Below, in pieces: positions 32,046 to 32,169 of a stretch of DNA of 32,169 bases. The notes beneath the pieces were generated by a model that did not search any database, was not told the origin of the DNA, and saw only the letters and a program-made list of their open reading frames with translations. The position numbers were made by a program, and so were the translations under genes. Origin of the DNA: Robertmurraya siralis (GTDB lineage Bacteria; Bacillota; Bacilli; Bacillales; Cytobacillaceae); assembly GCF_005502275.1 (NCBI RefSeq), contig NZ_SWLZ01000034.1:1-32169 (forward strand). The letters are read 5' to 3'. Position 1 is the first letter of the stretch. The number at the start of each line of letters is the position of its first letter.

Positions 32046-32169
32046 TTGGGTACTGCACCCCAGAAGTTAGAGTTAAAAATCTAACCTCTGGGGTGTTTTT
32101 GTATGGCGAAGTATAGTGAAGAATTTAAATTAAAAATTGTAATGGAATATCTAAGGGGCAAACTAGGAT
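32046..32169 (+). mobile_element. Left end of an IS3-family insertion sequence (cut by window end)
   Basis: The terminal repeat (TACTGCACCCCAGAAGTTAG at 32051-32070) resembles IS3/IS150-type ends. It is followed by a hairpin (CACCCCAGA at 32056-32064 with TCTGGGGTG at 32087-32095) and an OrfA start. The exact outer boundary near 32046 is not certain. The right end lies outside the window. Confidence 0.78.
32103..32169 (+). CDS. IS3-family transposase OrfA, N-terminal fragment
   Basis: The first 22 residues (MAKYSEEFKLKIVMEYLRGK, then LG) match the helix-turn-helix start of IS3-family OrfA proteins. The frame is open at the window edge. The only ribosome site is GGGGTG, seven bases before the ATG. 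It lies in the 3' arm of the terminal hairpin. Confidence 0.82.
   Translation, partial: MAKYSEEFKLKIVMEYLRGKLG

Noticed and set aside
1-32169. CRISPR array, tRNA or rRNA genes
   Set aside because: No regularly spaced repeats and no cloverleaf or rRNA-like stretch were seen on either strand.

Overview
The window looks like chromosomal DNA of a low-GC, endospore-forming Gram-positive bacterium of the Bacillaceae. The evidence is strong AGGAGG-type ribosome binding sites, use of TTG and GTG starts, a gerA-gerB-gerC germination operon, lipobox lipoproteins, and close family resemblance to Bacillus subtilis loci (SwrC, AsnO, YfiY/YfiZ/YfhA, LnrJK-LnrLMN). No rRNA, tRNA or CRISPR array was seen. 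All calls come from reading the sequence; no database search was run.

Layout from left to right: (1) 202-2390, an ECF sigma factor and its membrane zinc-finger anti-sigma factor (DUF4179 type), minus strand. (2) 2551-4259, three small minus-strand genes: a stand-alone CHAT/caspase-like protein with a His/Cys pair, a DUF1540 protein and a permuted NlpC/P60 (YiiX-like) cysteine hydrolase. (3) 4650-8677, a SwrC-type RND exporter facing a long TetR regulator, with a palindrome between the -35 and -10 of the exporter promoter. (4) 8866-9507, a promoter, a ykkC-family riboswitch (best match: the nucleoside-diphosphate subtype found on NUDIX genes), an intrinsic terminator and a NUDIX hydrolase gene broken by a frameshift. 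(5) 9705-12891, a siderophore-binding lipoprotein facing two FecCD permeases, with a near-perfect Fur box between them. (6) 12944-18957, a tightly packed minus-strand operon: lipoprotein with DxDxDG loops, OmpR-type response regulator, HAMP histidine kinase, AsnO-type asparagine synthetase and a DUF1311 (LprI-like) lipoprotein. A sequence matching the WalR/YycF consensus lies upstream of it. (7) 19139-20530, a PadR regulator and a HAAS-type membrane protein under a perfect inverted repeat. (8) 20839-21420, a GNAT acetyltransferase between two imperfect direct repeats. (9) 21707-25171, the ger operon with a possible SigG promoter. (10) 25358-25555, a 198-bp MITE-like element. (11) 25656-30976, an LnrJK-LnrLMN-like two-component system and ABC exporter. 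(12) 31140-32012, a Cof-type HAD phosphatase. (13) The left end of an IS3-family element, cut by the window edge.

The common theme is envelope and stress physiology: drug or lipid export, signal transduction across the membrane, iron uptake and spore germination. The least familiar assembly is region 6. There a two-component system, two lipoproteins and a glutamine-dependent amidotransferase share one operon with a WalR-like box, which suggests a link to cell-wall modification. The ykkC-type riboswitch in front of a damaged NUDIX gene and the MITE-like element at a terminator poly-T tract are the clearest noncoding finds.
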